Shown: piece by piece, positions 41,801 through 53,600 of the stretch
Position numbering within the stretch: position 1 is the stretch's first letter
Layout of the letters: each line of letters opens with the position of its first letter
Assembly: GCF_028858725.1 (NCBI RefSeq)
Contig: NC_084773.1
Coordinates: 3,710,350 to 3,774,349, forward strand
Origin: Colius striatus
Taxonomy: Eukaryota; Chordata; Aves; Coliiformes; Coliidae
DNA: 64,000 nt
Direction of reading: 5' to 3'
Program-made: the position numbers and the translations under genes
Notes under the pieces: model-generated
Told to the model about the DNA's origin: nothing
What the model saw: only the letters and a program-made list of their open reading frames with translations
Database searches by the model: none

Positions 41801-43168
41801 CCCATGCCTGAGCCCCAGGACAGGACAACACAAAACTCAAAGCTGTGTGAGGTCACCAGGCAGCGCTGCAGGTAAAAAGAATCCAAAGGCAGAAAGAAGG
41901 GAAAACACGTTAATAGTTATTACAATGCATTTCAGCAATCCTTCCTCTCAGGGCTGGTTCTGGGAGCTGGGCCAGGCAGCCTCTCACCATCACAGACCAG
42001 GAGCCACCAACCAGGTACAAGGGCTGAGATGCAACCAGAATAAAAGCTATTTAAACAGATTCAGCTGTAGCCTCTGGAAATCAGCCCTTGGTGGCCACGT
42101 TTTGTGGGAAAAGGGCATTTTTGTAGGGGTGGGGGATGGATACCAGGCTCCTCCAGGCTAGCTCTGGGCACACGAGCACTGCTACTGGCTCTCCCCAGCT
42201 TGTGCAGGCTGCCAACACGGGCAGCAGCTTTCAAAAAATGCTATTTAAGAAACGATTTTGGCCACGGCTGCTCGAGTTACGTGGCCACCCTGGAGCCTCA
42301 TGCAAAATGGTTTTTATAAACACTTAAACCATCTGTAAACAAGGCTTCATAACTTGGCAGTTGGACTCGAGGCTGCCGCTGCCCTCATCCCCATCCCTCA
42401 CCTTGCGAGCGCCAAGCAGGACCATCAGCATTTTCTAGTCTGAAATATCAAGGAGGAGGATGTGTAGAAGCCCATCGCTGTTGTCAGCCCAACTCCCATT
42501 TATTTCACCTCTCCTTGCCGTGTTTTATTAAGGATCAGGAAGCTCCTTCCTTTTTATGGAGCCATAGGAGCCAAAAGTTTACCAAGTAAAGCAGAGTTTC
42601 GTTGTAACTTTCCTCTCTGGGTTTGCTGAGAGCCTGTCGCAAACCAGATGATGAATGTAAATAAAGCAGAATTATGTTGACAAACACAGCGGACAGACTC
42701 AAAGCAAAAGGATGTTTGCATTGAGGCTTACTGAAAGTGACACCTGGGGTCAAACTGCTTGCAGCTTTGCCGGGCAAAACGTCTGAACAGTGGCTATTCC
42801 ACCCAGGAGCACACCTTCAAGCACTCAGACCTAAGTGCTAACCCAAAGACTGATGACAACCCCACAGCACTTTGAGAAATACACCTCCTCCTGACCAGTC
42901 CCCCCAACTCCTCGTGGCACAAGCATCCTCGGCTATTAACAGTATCTGTCTCTTTACCTGCTGCTTCTCTGGGGAGAGCAAAGGCCCCCAGGAAAGGGCT
43001 CCGAAGCTTCTCCCTCCCTCCTCCACCTGGTCCAAGTCGCTGGGGAAGGCGGAGGACGGGGCTCTGGGCCACGCAGGGACCCTGCGTTTGACCCGGGTTT
43101 GCCCCAGATGGGCTGTGCTGGCACAAACTGCATCCTCCCTGTTAGTCCGGGCCCGGCAGGTTGCCACA
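41801..43168. other. Intergenic stretch with nothing recognised
   Basis: About 1.4 kb between two minisatellites. I see no gene, repeat family or clear regulatory element. Confidence 0.6.
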
Positions 43169-43462
43169 GGCTGAGGACTCTAAGGGCTGAGGTGCTCTAA
43201 GGGCTGAGGGCTCTAAGGGCTGAGGTGCTCTAAGGGCTGAGGGCTCTAACGGCTGAGGTGCTCTAAGGGCTGAGGACTCTAAGGGCTGAGGACTCTAAGG
43301 GCTGAGGTGCTCTAGGGATTGAGGTGCTCTAAGGGCTGAGGGCTCTATGGGCTGAGGGCTCTAAGGGTTGAGGACTCTAAGGGCTCAGGTGCTCTAAGGG
43401 CTGAGGTGCTCTAAGGGCTGAGGGCTCTAAGGGCTGAGGGCTCTAAGGGCTGAGGGCTGGGG
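43169..43462. repeat. 16-17-bp minisatellite, about 17 copies
   Basis: The core ctctaagggctgagg is joined by a, g or tg linkers. I counted 17 occurrences of ctcta across the array. Units are very similar, suggesting recent expansion. It ends about 90 bases before the TATA-like box at 43552. Confidence 0.95.
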
Positions 43463-43551
43463 GAGGCTCATGGGCGGGTCCGGCAGCAGCCAAGCACCGG
43501 GTCGGATCACGACCCTTCCCGGCTCAGGGCGGTGTAACATCCGATGAGGAG

Positions 43552-44067
43552 GATAAAAGGGTCACAAAGATACTCCCGGGCCCAGAGCAGTGCTCAGAGT
43601 GGGGCAGAGCACAGCCTGCAGCAGCCATGGGCAGGGATGCTCTGCATGGCTACTGCCTGGGCTTCACTCAGGTTATCAGACGAATTTTATGTTTTCTTTT
43701 AAACGATAATCTTTCAGGGGATGATGAAAAAAACCCCACTTTTCTATTAGTTTTTACTAGTCACGGTTACAGATGGAGGCTACTAAATCCTGCAAGACCC
43801 ACCCTGAGGGCTCAGGTGGCCGCGGGGGTGCGTGCTGTGTCTGGAGCTGCTGCCGGGACATTCACCCGCGAGGATTCGGACACCAGTGGGGCGTTGGGAA
43901 GCTGCGTGACCCTGCCAGCTCCCAGATTAGAGCGGGACTGGTAGGGACTGGGCGAGGGGCAGCAGATGATGGAGATGTCACCTCACCCCAGGGCTGTGCA
44001 TCTACCCAGCCTTGAGGCAGGACAGGACCCAGCTCTGGTTGTTTTTATGGGCTTTCGGTGCAATAAA
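43552..44067 (+). other. Candidate short transcript: TATA-like box, 105-codon frame, poly(A) signal
   Basis: A GATAAAAGG box at 43552-43560 is followed at the usual distance by cccagagcagtgctcag, then an ATG at 43627 (context gcagccATGG). The frame is open for 105 codons to 43944 (starts MGRDALHGYCLGFTQVIRRI), and an AATAAA lies at 44062-44067. I do not recognise the protein. It has no signal peptide or membrane segment. This may be a non-coding RNA or pure coincidence. Confidence 0.2.
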
Positions 44068-44159
44068 AAGGATTATACAGACTTTCACTGAGCTGTAATC
44101 TGCCTTGGGTCTGGATAATGATGCTCCCGAGCACTGACTGCACTGAAAAACGTGCCCAC

Positions 44160-44580
44160 GATCTCCCTGTTCATCTCAGCGCGGGAGCTGCCCTGTCCCC
44201 ATCGCGCTTCCCATGCCGGCTGCGAGCGGGCGCCGGGGCTGCATCCTGCGGGAGGGATCCCGCTCCCGAGGGGCCATCGCGACCTTCACTGAGAGCCGTA
44301 GGAACAGCCCCCCGAGCCACCGGCTGCTGCGGGACTCCGCTGGTCACGGCACTCTCCACGGCTCTTGAAATCTCCCCCGTTGAAGACTTTGTAAGGAGGA
44401 GGCGGAGTGGCGGGGCGGCTGCTGCTCTCGCGGGCAGCCTGTGACGCAGCCACCCAGCGACAACCATTGCCTGAAATAGCCCCGACTCCAGCGCAGCAAG
44501 AAAATGGTCGTGGCGCTGCCTCGGCTCCGCCGCTCGCCCTCCCCGAGGGAGGAGGCTGTGGCCACTCACCGCCCAGCAGA
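44160..44580. promoter_or_regulatory. Small CpG-rich cluster in the FAM120A-PHF2 intergenic region
   Basis: CpG-dense, GC-rich sequence (for example gcgagcgggcgccggggctg near 44222) stands out from its surroundings. It could be a promoter or enhancer. No recognisable exon or coding frame was found in it. Confidence 0.35.
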
Positions 44581-44999
44581 TCGCTCGACGCTCATTTTCC
44601 TCTGCGTTAACACAACGCTGCACTTCACCCGGCAGAGCTGAGCAGGAGGCTCGCACCGTGGTGTCAGTGTTGGTCTCCCCCTGCACAGACACCCCCTAGC
44701 TCTTAAACCCTCCGTGCTGTCATTACCCTCCTGCCTGTGTTTAAGGACTTGCTGAAGATGGGATGTAAAAAAAGGCACTAAAAGTGATTGACTGTGGCAC
44801 ACGCAGATCTTTATTAGTGGTTAACAACCCAGTTAAACAATCAGCGAGGCCATCCCGGGGAGCAGCGGCGATGCTTTCACTGCCTGGAGCGAGCAGTGTG
44901 GGGCTCTGCCCTCGGCATCACTGGCACGGGATGGACGGCAGCTCCCCACCCACACTGCCAACTCCCCCAGCTTCACTCGAGCCCTGGCGATGGATAATG

Positions 45000-45232
45000 G
45001 GGTATTGGTCATACAGGAAGCATTTCTTTACTGGGAGGGTGGTCAAACGCTGGAAGGAGCTTCCCAGATTGCCCCAGGCCTGGCAGTAGTAAAAACGCAT
45101 TTGGACAATGTCTTTAATCATATGCTTTAACTTGTCAGCCCTGAAGGGTTCAGGCAGCTGGACTAGATGGTCATTGTGGGTCCCTTCCAGCTGAGACATG
45201 CTATGCTTTTCCATTCTATTCCATTCCAAGGG
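45000..45232 (+). mobile_element. CR1-like or ERVL-LTR-like 3' tail
   Basis: The segment contains catttctttactgggagggt, ggtcaaacgctggaaggagc, catttggacaatgtctttaa, then ggcagctggactagatggtc and tgggtcccttccagctgaga, and closes with attctattccattcc. This arrangement is widespread in bird genomes. The tail resembles CR1, but the middle fits LTR families I have seen described in songbirds, so the class is uncertain. Confidence 0.65.
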
Positions 45233-46748
45233 GTCTGAGAGCCACCACCTTGTTCAAATCAGTTTTCCCTTTGGAAATAAAAGGGTCACGTCTCATAATG
45301 CCCCTGCAAGTACCACAAAGTCCCTCTGCCTGTGAGCACCTACTACAGACACTGCAGCTGCGGGGATCCGCTCAGATGCTCGGCAGTGAGGTGGCTTTGG
45401 CCACCACACTCTACCTGAGACCTTTTCTGGGTCATCAACAGGAATCCTTCAGGCCACAGCCTGTTCCCTGCAGCAGATATGCTCAGCCCCCACGCTGCCC
45501 CATCCCGGGTGCAGCAGCAGCTGACAGGCACAGCCCGAGGGGAACTGAGCAAAAGACATCAGCAAGCAGCCACCTCCACCCTGGGGACTGAGCTGCTGCC
45601 AACCAGCTGCCCAAGGGACTATCACAGGAGCTGCAGGCAACCCGTCTACACACCTTTATTGGATTATTAAAGAATGTGAACTATTTTAACCAGGTCCATG
45701 TGACACTGCATAACAGAACAGGCTTATTTGATATATAACCCCACATGAAGGAGGTGTTCTTCAGGAACAAGCCCAGGCAACACCTGGTCAATCCATAGGA
45801 TCAATTCCAGAGGCAGTTTAACTCTTTGGAAGAGGACTAAATTAATTTGCAATGCATCTTATATCCTGCAGGAAGCTGCTCAGAACAGGAGGGAAGACCC
45901 CGAGTGGTGCAGACTTGGAACATCATGTGTTTCCCTCCAGCCTGCAGGTCCCTGCTCAGCCTGAGCACCCACGTCCACACCGTGAGCCCTCAGCCTGCAC
46001 ACACCTGCAGCAGAGGCAGGGACCGAAACCCACGTCCCAGTCAGGGAACAGGGCCACAAATAAAACACCCTTTCCCTGTACTTTCTGTGAAAGGAAACGC
46101 AGTGCCCTACATTTGGGCCAAAGAGTCCGTTCATTTGCTGTACGTTCACATGCTAATTTTAGTCCCTCTCGTGCGGATCGCTTGTCACACTTTGGCTGCC
46201 CATGAAAAAAACGTTGCTGCCATAGTTACATGGAGGAAAAGAGTGAAGTCATTCCATTCGCAGCATGCGGCACACTGGGGCCAGCTCCCAGGCACGTTGG
46301 TTTGTGTTGGTGTTTATTCCATGCCAGAGACCAGGTTGTGCTGGGAAAAAGGGCAAGAGGTGGCTGAACCATCCCCAAAACAGGAGGTTGGGTATTTTCA
46401 GAACAGAGAGGCTCTAACAGAGACCCACGGCCCAGGGAGAGGCCGCACCTGAGCACGTCAGGCACTGAGGAAACGGGTGAGCCTTCTGTGCAGCCAACGG
46501 CAGTCAGGGTGTGCTTGGGCATGGAAGCTCTCCTGCCAGCAGCCGAGGTTCGACTGCACACCCCTCCCGTGCCACCAGCACAAGAAACTCCCACACAACG
46601 GACAACTTCTCCCCAGGCAGGAGGAGCCAAGATACAGGCACTGTCCATCGTCCTCAGCTCCAAACCCCACAAGCACCAGGCCTGGTCTTTCTCTTCCTGA
46701 AACAACTGCCCCTGTGATTCCCACTACCTGCTTCCCTGCTTCCCAACT
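45233..46748. other. Intergenic stretch with nothing recognised
   Basis: About 1.5 kb between the CR1/LTR-like tail and the 33-bp array. Open frames here (for example 45847-46452) overlap one another on both strands and resemble no protein I know. Confidence 0.6.
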
Positions 46749-47023
46749 ACCCTGCTTCCAGTGATCCCCACCTCCTTAACCACCCTGCTTCCAGCGATTC
46801 CCACCTCTTTAACCACCCTGCTTCCAGCGATTCCCACCTCTTTAACCACCCTGCTTCCAGAGATTCCCACCTCCTTAACCACCCTGCTTCCAGAGATCCC
46901 AACCTCCTTAAGCACCCTGCTTCCAGAGATTCCCACCTCCTTAACCACCCTGCTTCCAGAGATCCCAACCTCCTTAAGCACCCTGCTTCCAGAGATCCCC
47001 ACCTCCTTAAACCCCTTGCTTCC
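46749..47023. repeat. 33-bp minisatellite, about 8 copies
   Basis: The unit is accctgcttccagagattcc followed by cacctccttaacc, repeated about 8.3 times with C/T and A/C substitutions. Since 33 is a multiple of three, several frames on both strands stay open (repeat IPTSLTTLLPE on plus, VVKEVGISGSR on minus). There is no other evidence of translation. It lies immediately beyond the inferred FAM120A poly(A) site. Confidence 0.95.
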
Positions 47024-47094
47024 ATGTGTGGAGTGTGCAGGCCGCCCCCTCTCCTCCCCCTCTCCATCCCGCATTCCGCCAACTCAAGCACTTC

Positions 47095-48793
47095 ATTCAG
47101 GCGTAGGAAACGTTTTATTTACAAGGTGTTAATTAAAAAAATACTTGACAAAAAAGGCATACAGTATTTTATACTAAAAGAATAAAGATTTTTATTAAGC
47201 ACTGTAAGTTGCATTCAATAGCCTTCAAATACACCACACCACAATCCATCTACAACCAATCAAACCCAACAGTAGTTCATTCTTGCACAATCCATGAGTT
47301 GGGGCAGAACTCCCTTCAACTTACATTAAGATACCTACTTAGCTCTTGCGGGCAGGGAATGGGGAATTACACCTCATTTCTGATCACTAATGTGTGATGA
47401 AGAGCATCAGGAGAATTATATGAAAACGAATATAAAGAAATGATTCTGATTTTGAAGTACATTAAGTTTGGAAACACTAACAAAAACATCAAAATGATAC
47501 AGGTATATTTGCTTATACTAAATTCTTGATGGGAAAGTTCTCAAGAACAAGCCATTTGTTTCCTGCTACAGAAGGGGGGTACTTTTTTTTTTTTTTGAAG
47601 ATCAAAGCATATTTTTTTTTATGTTTTTCACAGAATTTCATATCTGCTAATATGAAGGCATAAAACAGCAACAGAGAACAATAATGCATACAGCAATGAG
47701 TACACCAGGGTAACGTTGATATTCAAAACGGCTAGATAATTTTTTTTGTTTTTAAAGGTTTTAGAATAAATGCAACAGAGGTCAATAATCACAAAATTTT
47801 AAGGTTAGAGCAAGATCAGTCAATGACTAAACATAGTTAACATCTTTTATAGGACTATTACTGATTATTAGCTTTTTTTTTTTGTGTTTTGCAAATGGGC
47901 ACAGTACTTGTAAGAATGGAAGAAAGAGGACAATAACATGCATAATATTAACTACACACTTTAAAAATTATGAACCATGCAGAAGTTCAGCTCAAATAGT
48001 AGTACTAATGGTCTACGTCTGATTCAAAACCACATAGTTCATTGATCACGGATGCATGGTATTAGTCACAAAAAGTTTCAGAACACATTGTGTTTGTTTT
48101 GAAAGGTCGTTTGCGTCTTCTATGATTTCAAGTTTGTCTCCATTTAACTTGCTTGTAACGTTATGTATGATGTATATTTAAAAAATCAGCAGAACTGCAA
48201 TGTTACTCTATAATTTTTCGTTTCTATCGTTTGCACGTTTTGTAACACAAAAAAAAAAGGAACCACGTCAACGGTGATGAAATTTCAGAAAGAAAAACAA
48301 CTGTGGTTGTGCCTTTTTTCCCCCCATAATCATGAAATCAAAGCCTTAAAGAAAGCTTTATTGTGACACAGTAATGCAAAATCAAATATAATGGCATACA
48401 TATGGTGCCAAGTACTAAAAATTATATTTTAAGCTATATATACTTAAAGACTGCCAAAATTTGTTTTCTTTATAGTTCAAAAAACAAAACTACAAGCTTT
48501 TGTCATAACCAGTTTAAACTTTATGTATACTTCATTTTAAGTGCGGGAGTCAAATGCTCTTCATTCTCTTTCTCTTTTTTTTTTTGTTTTATTGTAGCAT
48601 TTTGACTACAACTGGTTAAAACTAAAAATGTGTTGTTTAAATCTCTGACATCAAAGAGGGATCCGAATTTCCAAAGTCCTCATTTTTCTCTTACGGAAAG
48701 GAAAAAATGTACGTAACTGTAGGCTCTCTTTCTTTCCAGATATTCCTAATCCTGACCCTTCCCAACATCCTTCACCCTCTATAAAAAATAAGT
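47095..48793 (-). other. FAM120A: FAM120A 3' UTR (far end approximate)
   Basis: About 1.7 kb of AT-rich sequence without coding frames follows the FAM120A stop. Minus-strand AATAAA hexamers occur at 48588-48593, 48357-48362, 47191-47196 and 47114-47119. The last lies about 20 bases before composition changes abruptly to a C-rich minisatellite, so I place the distal cleavage near 47095; the exact base is not visible. Many A-runs on the transcript strand are present. Confidence 0.7.
47114..47119 (-). terminator. FAM120A: Distal poly(A) signal AATAAA of FAM120A
   Basis: TTTATT on the plus strand reads AATAAA on the gene strand. It is the last hexamer before the AT-rich UTR ends. A second hexamer 77 bases upstream in the transcript (47191-47196) could also be used. 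Confidence 0.6.
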
Positions 48794-49105
48794 TTACTCT
48801 TCTTTTTTTAAGACAGTGGCCTCAAGAGCATCATCTTTATGGCAAACACTGTCTGCATTTAGTGCATTTAAGTGAGGATTTGTATTGCACATTTTAGAGT
48901 CATTACTCAAGGCACTTTCAGACTGATTGGAAGCCCTGATGTCTCCTGTGTTCCCATTCATCTGGGAAGCTGGTTTCTCCTCATTCACAACTCCGTTTTC
49001 AGCCAGGGATCCATCTGAAGACACAAGTGAGGATTTAGACTCCTCGGATTTTGACTTAAGTTCTTTGGCTACTTCTTCTGCTGAAGCAGCATAAGGAGGT
49101 TTGCC
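48794..49105 (-). CDS. FAM120A: FAM120A last coding exon with stop, about residues 1016-1118
   Basis: 103 codons and a TAA stop at 48794-48796. The translation opens GKPPYAASAEEVAKELKSKS, continues through SSDGSLAENGVVNEEKPASQ and MCNTNPHLNALN, and ends ALEATVLKKEE. The tail is acidic, Ser/Asn-rich and probably disordered. It diverges more from mammals than the other exons (for example VCHKDDALEATVLKKEE against a human ending that I recall as EAAVLNKEE), but length and landmarks agree. The stop is followed by a long AT-rich 3' UTR. Confidence 0.96.
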   Translation of the reverse strand, partial: GKPPYAASAEEVAKELKSKSEESKSSLVSSDGSLAENGVVNEEKPASQMNGNTGDIRASNQSESALSNDSKMCNTNPHLNALNADSVCHKDDALEATVLKKEE

Positions 49106-50544
49106 CTATTTTTTAAGAAAAGAAGAGAATTACTGGAGAGCCAGGGCTCCATCTCTACAGCCCGCTGCGCCGACGGCACCCACTGACAGCAGCAGCTCCC
49201 GCACGTCCCGGGCACGGAGCCCTGCCCAACGCTGCCACCTCAGCCACCCCACCAGGCGAGAGCTGGGGATGTCTGGGGACACCACCACCCAGAGCCAACA
49301 CACAGCTCAGCTCTGCTGCTCGTTTCATGTCCGTTACCGTTCCATGATACGATTACGTGTCACCTCAACACAACCCCAAACTGTCCTCCGGCTGTTTCTG
49401 GAGGAGTGCAGGATCCCCTGCAACGCTGCCTTAGGCAGGTCTGCGTTCTCCACAGCTTAACAAAGTGCCTGCACACGAAAAGCATGCAGCAGAGTCCTAC
49501 AGGGCTGAGTATGGCAATAAACCCCAGATCCGTGCAGCATTCAGGCCTGTATTTAGTGCCTCGGTATGTGCAACAATGAATCTTGGTGTTGCAGAAATAG
49601 AAACCACTATGCTACAGAAAAAGCTGTAAAGCTTCAAATACACAGGTACGTTTGTAGACTGTACACAGAAATTTAATGAGGAAGAGAAGTATTTTTATTT
49701 CAGACCTAGAACACAGCAAGTTTTACTCAAAGTTAATAGTTGCTGTGTTATCCACTGGAGAACATTGCTCATCTCACTGATACCTGCAAACACCTCCCTG
49801 CTCTTACAGACTGCTGTCTCCATGGCAAACTGCACATCCATATGGTAGTTTTCTACCTGTTTACCACCCACCTGGACGTTACCACTGGGACTTGTACCCC
49901 AATCCAAACTGCACAGCAGCAGATCACTGGCCAAGGGAGGTACTTGTAACTGAGGCCACTGGTGTTCAACACAGAACAGCAGTTTGCTTTTGAACAGCTG
50001 TGTTTAAAGGATCCATGGAACAGATAAAGTCACGATCCACGGATGCTTCATATGCCACCACTGAAAATGGAACTGTGTGCTCAGAGGGGCAAAGACTGCT
50101 CTGTTATTTCCTAGAAGCTTAGAGAGTAAGCTCTTCTATTTGGACTCATGCAGCAGCAAAGACCCTTGTCCTGCTACTCATTTTTCCTCATGAGGTTGGA
50201 CCATGAGGAGAAACTGGGTGAGAGTAGGTAGATGATTTATTTCAGAGCTTTGTATTTCCCCCATTTTTCTGGTTTTGTTGCTACCCCCAGAGCTGGTTAG
50301 CACTGCACAGGCACAGCCTCCACATCAAAAGACATCTTCCTCCTTGACTTGCTAACCCGAGCTTGCTGGTAGCTGAGATGCAACCACCCCCCGAGCCTGC
50401 CCTCTGCCACCACCACACGGCTCCACGCACGGGCAGATCCCAGCAGGAATCGCTTTGCTCTGTGTAAGGTTGTGTTTGTCACTACATCTGTTCCACACCA
50501 GCAAACCAGAGTGTTCTCAAGTCAAGGCACAAGGGCTTCATTAC
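49106..50544 (-). other. FAM120A: Last intron of FAM120A
   Basis: A 1,439-bp GT-AG intron. Its acceptor is ttaaaaaatag, with the pyrimidine tract set back by a run of A. No other feature was seen. Confidence 0.85.
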
Positions 50545-50641
50545 CTGAATTGCTCCCTGGCTTTTGTAACCTCGCCCATAGTACCTTCCGCCTCTTCCAA
50601 AGGTTCTTATCACTGGAGTGGAAATAACTCCCCTGGGACGC
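50545..50641 (-). CDS. FAM120A: FAM120A coding exon, about residues 983-1015, RG/Tyr-rich
   Basis: A 97-bp exon gives the last base of a Gly codon and 32 codons, RPRGVISTPVIRTFGRGGRY then YGRGYKSQGAIQ. The two RG clusters and tyrosines make this the most basic stretch of the C-terminal RNA-binding tail. The acceptor is ctcacag and the donor GTAATG, leaving phase 0. It is near identical to the mammalian peptide. Confidence 0.95.
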
Positions 50642-53600
50642 CTGTGAGTTTTGAGGAAAAAGAAGACAAAACACATAACAGCTTTGTTAAAAACAGCTTT
50701 AAATTGTACTTTGCTAGAAGAGTTTTTTTCTTCTAGCTTCGCTGTCTAGTGACTAACCCTTGTGCTTTGTGAAAGAAGCGCTATGACTAATTCAGAACTA
50801 CAGGGTTCTAGTGCCTGCAAGTGTCTGAAATCTAACAAACCTTTTGTTTTTGTGCCAATAAAAGGACTATTCCTATATTTCACTTCTAGAGAAACAATAA
50901 ATAGGCACTTTCAAGCTTTGCAGAAACATTTTCAAAGTGTCAAATTATCCTTACAGTGCTTTAAAAACAAAGCTCAAAATACTTTCACCTTAAAAAAACC
51001 CACATAAGCAATTGGAACCGTTTACAAGGCCATTTCTCCCATTCAATAACACTTCCCTGGTATAAACGTGTTAGATGAAAACAGAGAAGAGAAAGGAAGG
51101 CAAATACGAAATTGCTTCAGTTTTGATGGGAGAATACAAAATTATCTAAGAACCTGAAGGAAAAAATGAGGCTTCTGCCATACCTGACATGTAGCAATTT
51201 ATCAGGCTGGGATGCTCTCAAACAGAGGCTCCCAAGCAGATCTCACTGGGTGGGGGCTTTCCGATGCCATTCAATACAGATTAGGTTGGATCCAAACAAA
51301 CTTTCCCTCAGCTAACATCATTTTATCATCAACTGCAGAAACTCAACTTCCCTTATCATTATGACGAGGACTACTTCTCACCTCAAAATTCAGTTGGTGT
51401 TCCCTGTTAGAAATACTCTGCTTTGCCTCCAGACCCTCTGCCCGACACAGGCCACAACCTCTTAGGCCAGCCCAGCATCACCAGGCCCAGCCCCACTGCA
51501 GGTTGCCCTCCTGGCCACAAAGGACAGCTGTAAGTTCAACAGTACCTTGGTTCCTATATACCTGATGATCCCCAAAGTCCAGGAAAGTCCCTTTGAGTGG
51601 CATAAAAACCTGCCTGAAGGACTGGAGAGATTTTCTGTGGGGCTCCTGTTTCCTCTGCTGCAAAACTCCAGTGCCAGAGAACTGACTCAGGGCAGAAACT
51701 CTGCCCCATGCCATGCTGTCTTTGCCCACACCCTGTAAATTCCCACTTAGAGCAATAAGAACTTGAATACTGGACTTCAAAAGCAACAGCAAAGAACAAA
51801 GAGGGAAGAGCTGTGCTTTACATTTGAGTAACTCTCTCTGCATCTTTTCCAAAGAAGTGAACAGGGCTTTTTTAACAAGATGAAAATGTGCCCTTCAGAG
51901 AGCTGAGTAAGTCTTTTCCTACTCAGAAAAAAATCACACTAAATACATTGATGGATTGAAGCCAATAAAAGCAGCTGGTATAATTTAACCCAGGAAGAAC
52001 AACCTCTGAGATTGGTGTTGCAGAGAAAGGTGAAACAATGGTGTAAACAAGCCTGACATGATCCTCTCTGCTGAAATAGATAAAAAATGAAAGAGGAGTG
52101 TCCAGGACGAGGTGATAAATTGCAGGCAATGCCCTGTGCAGTCTCCTGGTGGTTTTTTACCAGGAAACAGCCCTTGCCAACAAGGACCCCAATTAGACAG
52201 AGCACTAACATTAGTGTGGTTTCCTACTAGGCTTTATTTTTACTATCAACTGACACAACAAGCAGATAAGCTGCCTGCTGTAGTTTTTTCCTCTTTGACT
52301 AATTCTAGTAACTCCAGTTATGATTTGATGGAGACAGGAAGATCTGGCACTGACAGTTTTCCTGTCTTTCAGAGGTGACAACTTCCACCCAAACCCAACT
52401 GCCCAAAGACAGTACCTCCAGTGGGAAGAAAAAGCCAGACATTTCATCTCCCAACTCGAGAGCTGCTACTGGAGAAGAGCAGTTCTCTGTCATGAAGGTA
52501 CTTACAGGAGCAGTACCAGCCTTTCAGTGATTTGACCACTTCCCAGTTAAGGAGCACTCTCAGGTTAGGACAGTGTTTCTGCCAGGGTCAGTTCCTGGGT
52601 ACTGATGTTTTGCATTAAGTCACGGATTTGCTTTGCTGGTGAAATGACCTCTGCAGCAGACACTATTCTCCTGTTCATGGATCCTCATGACAAACAGCAC
52701 TGAGGACCACACACTGACCTCATTTAAACGGTCTAAAATGTTACTGTGTCCATGGAAAATGGGCAGTAAGACTTCAACAGCCAAAGGGGCCCAGTGCCTC
52801 CCCACAGTCCCTTGCTCCTTTCCCTGCTTTCTGGGCTGCTGCTCTGCAGAGCACCAGCATCCCACAGGCCCCACCAGCTGCAGTCAGCCCTAAACTGACA
52901 CTAGATGCTTTTCTACGGCACTGAATCTCATTCTTAAGAATAAAATGTTCCTGCCCAAATTTGCTCCTCTCCAAGTGGCAGTTCTGCTCTTAGACTAATG
53001 CTGGTTTTCATGCTGAACTTTCTTTTGCCTGTGCTTCTGCTGCTCTTTCCCTGTCCCCACAGCAGCAGCTCTTGCTTCTTCCCCTGCTCCCATTCTCCCA
53101 GGGCTTCAGATCCAACCACTTCCTCCCTCAGCCCAACAAGAGAGGAATTCCAGCATCTCCTGCTGCCTTGACACTGTGCTTTATGGCACGTGTTTGGTGA
53201 GATTAATGGATAGAGAGGAGTTAATGCAGTTCAGACGTATTCTTTCAGACTGCCGCTTCCTAACTGAAGATGGCATCTATACACTTCCTTTACTCCATTC
53301 CTTTCATGTACTTGATATATAAACCATGCTATTTTGGAATAGTCTCTTGTAATAGACACAATCTTAATTAAAGAAGATAAGGCAGCTCTGTAAGGCACTG
53401 AACAATGAACCCCGTGGAAAAAAAAGATACCCTTAAAAGGACAGGTATTTTATACCAAAGTATTTATTTTTCTGAAACCAGGTGCACCTGTAGTTTCAGC
53501 TGCAGTGAAATGAAGGGGAAGAACTGAAGAAATTAACATTCTTTTAAGCACATCTCCCATCATGACTGTAGCAGAGAACTATTAAACAGAGAAACGTCCT

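Noticed and set aside
46724..47132. Open frames with 11-residue repeats on both strands
   Set aside because: They are a by-product of a 33-bp minisatellite, since a period divisible by three keeps frames open.
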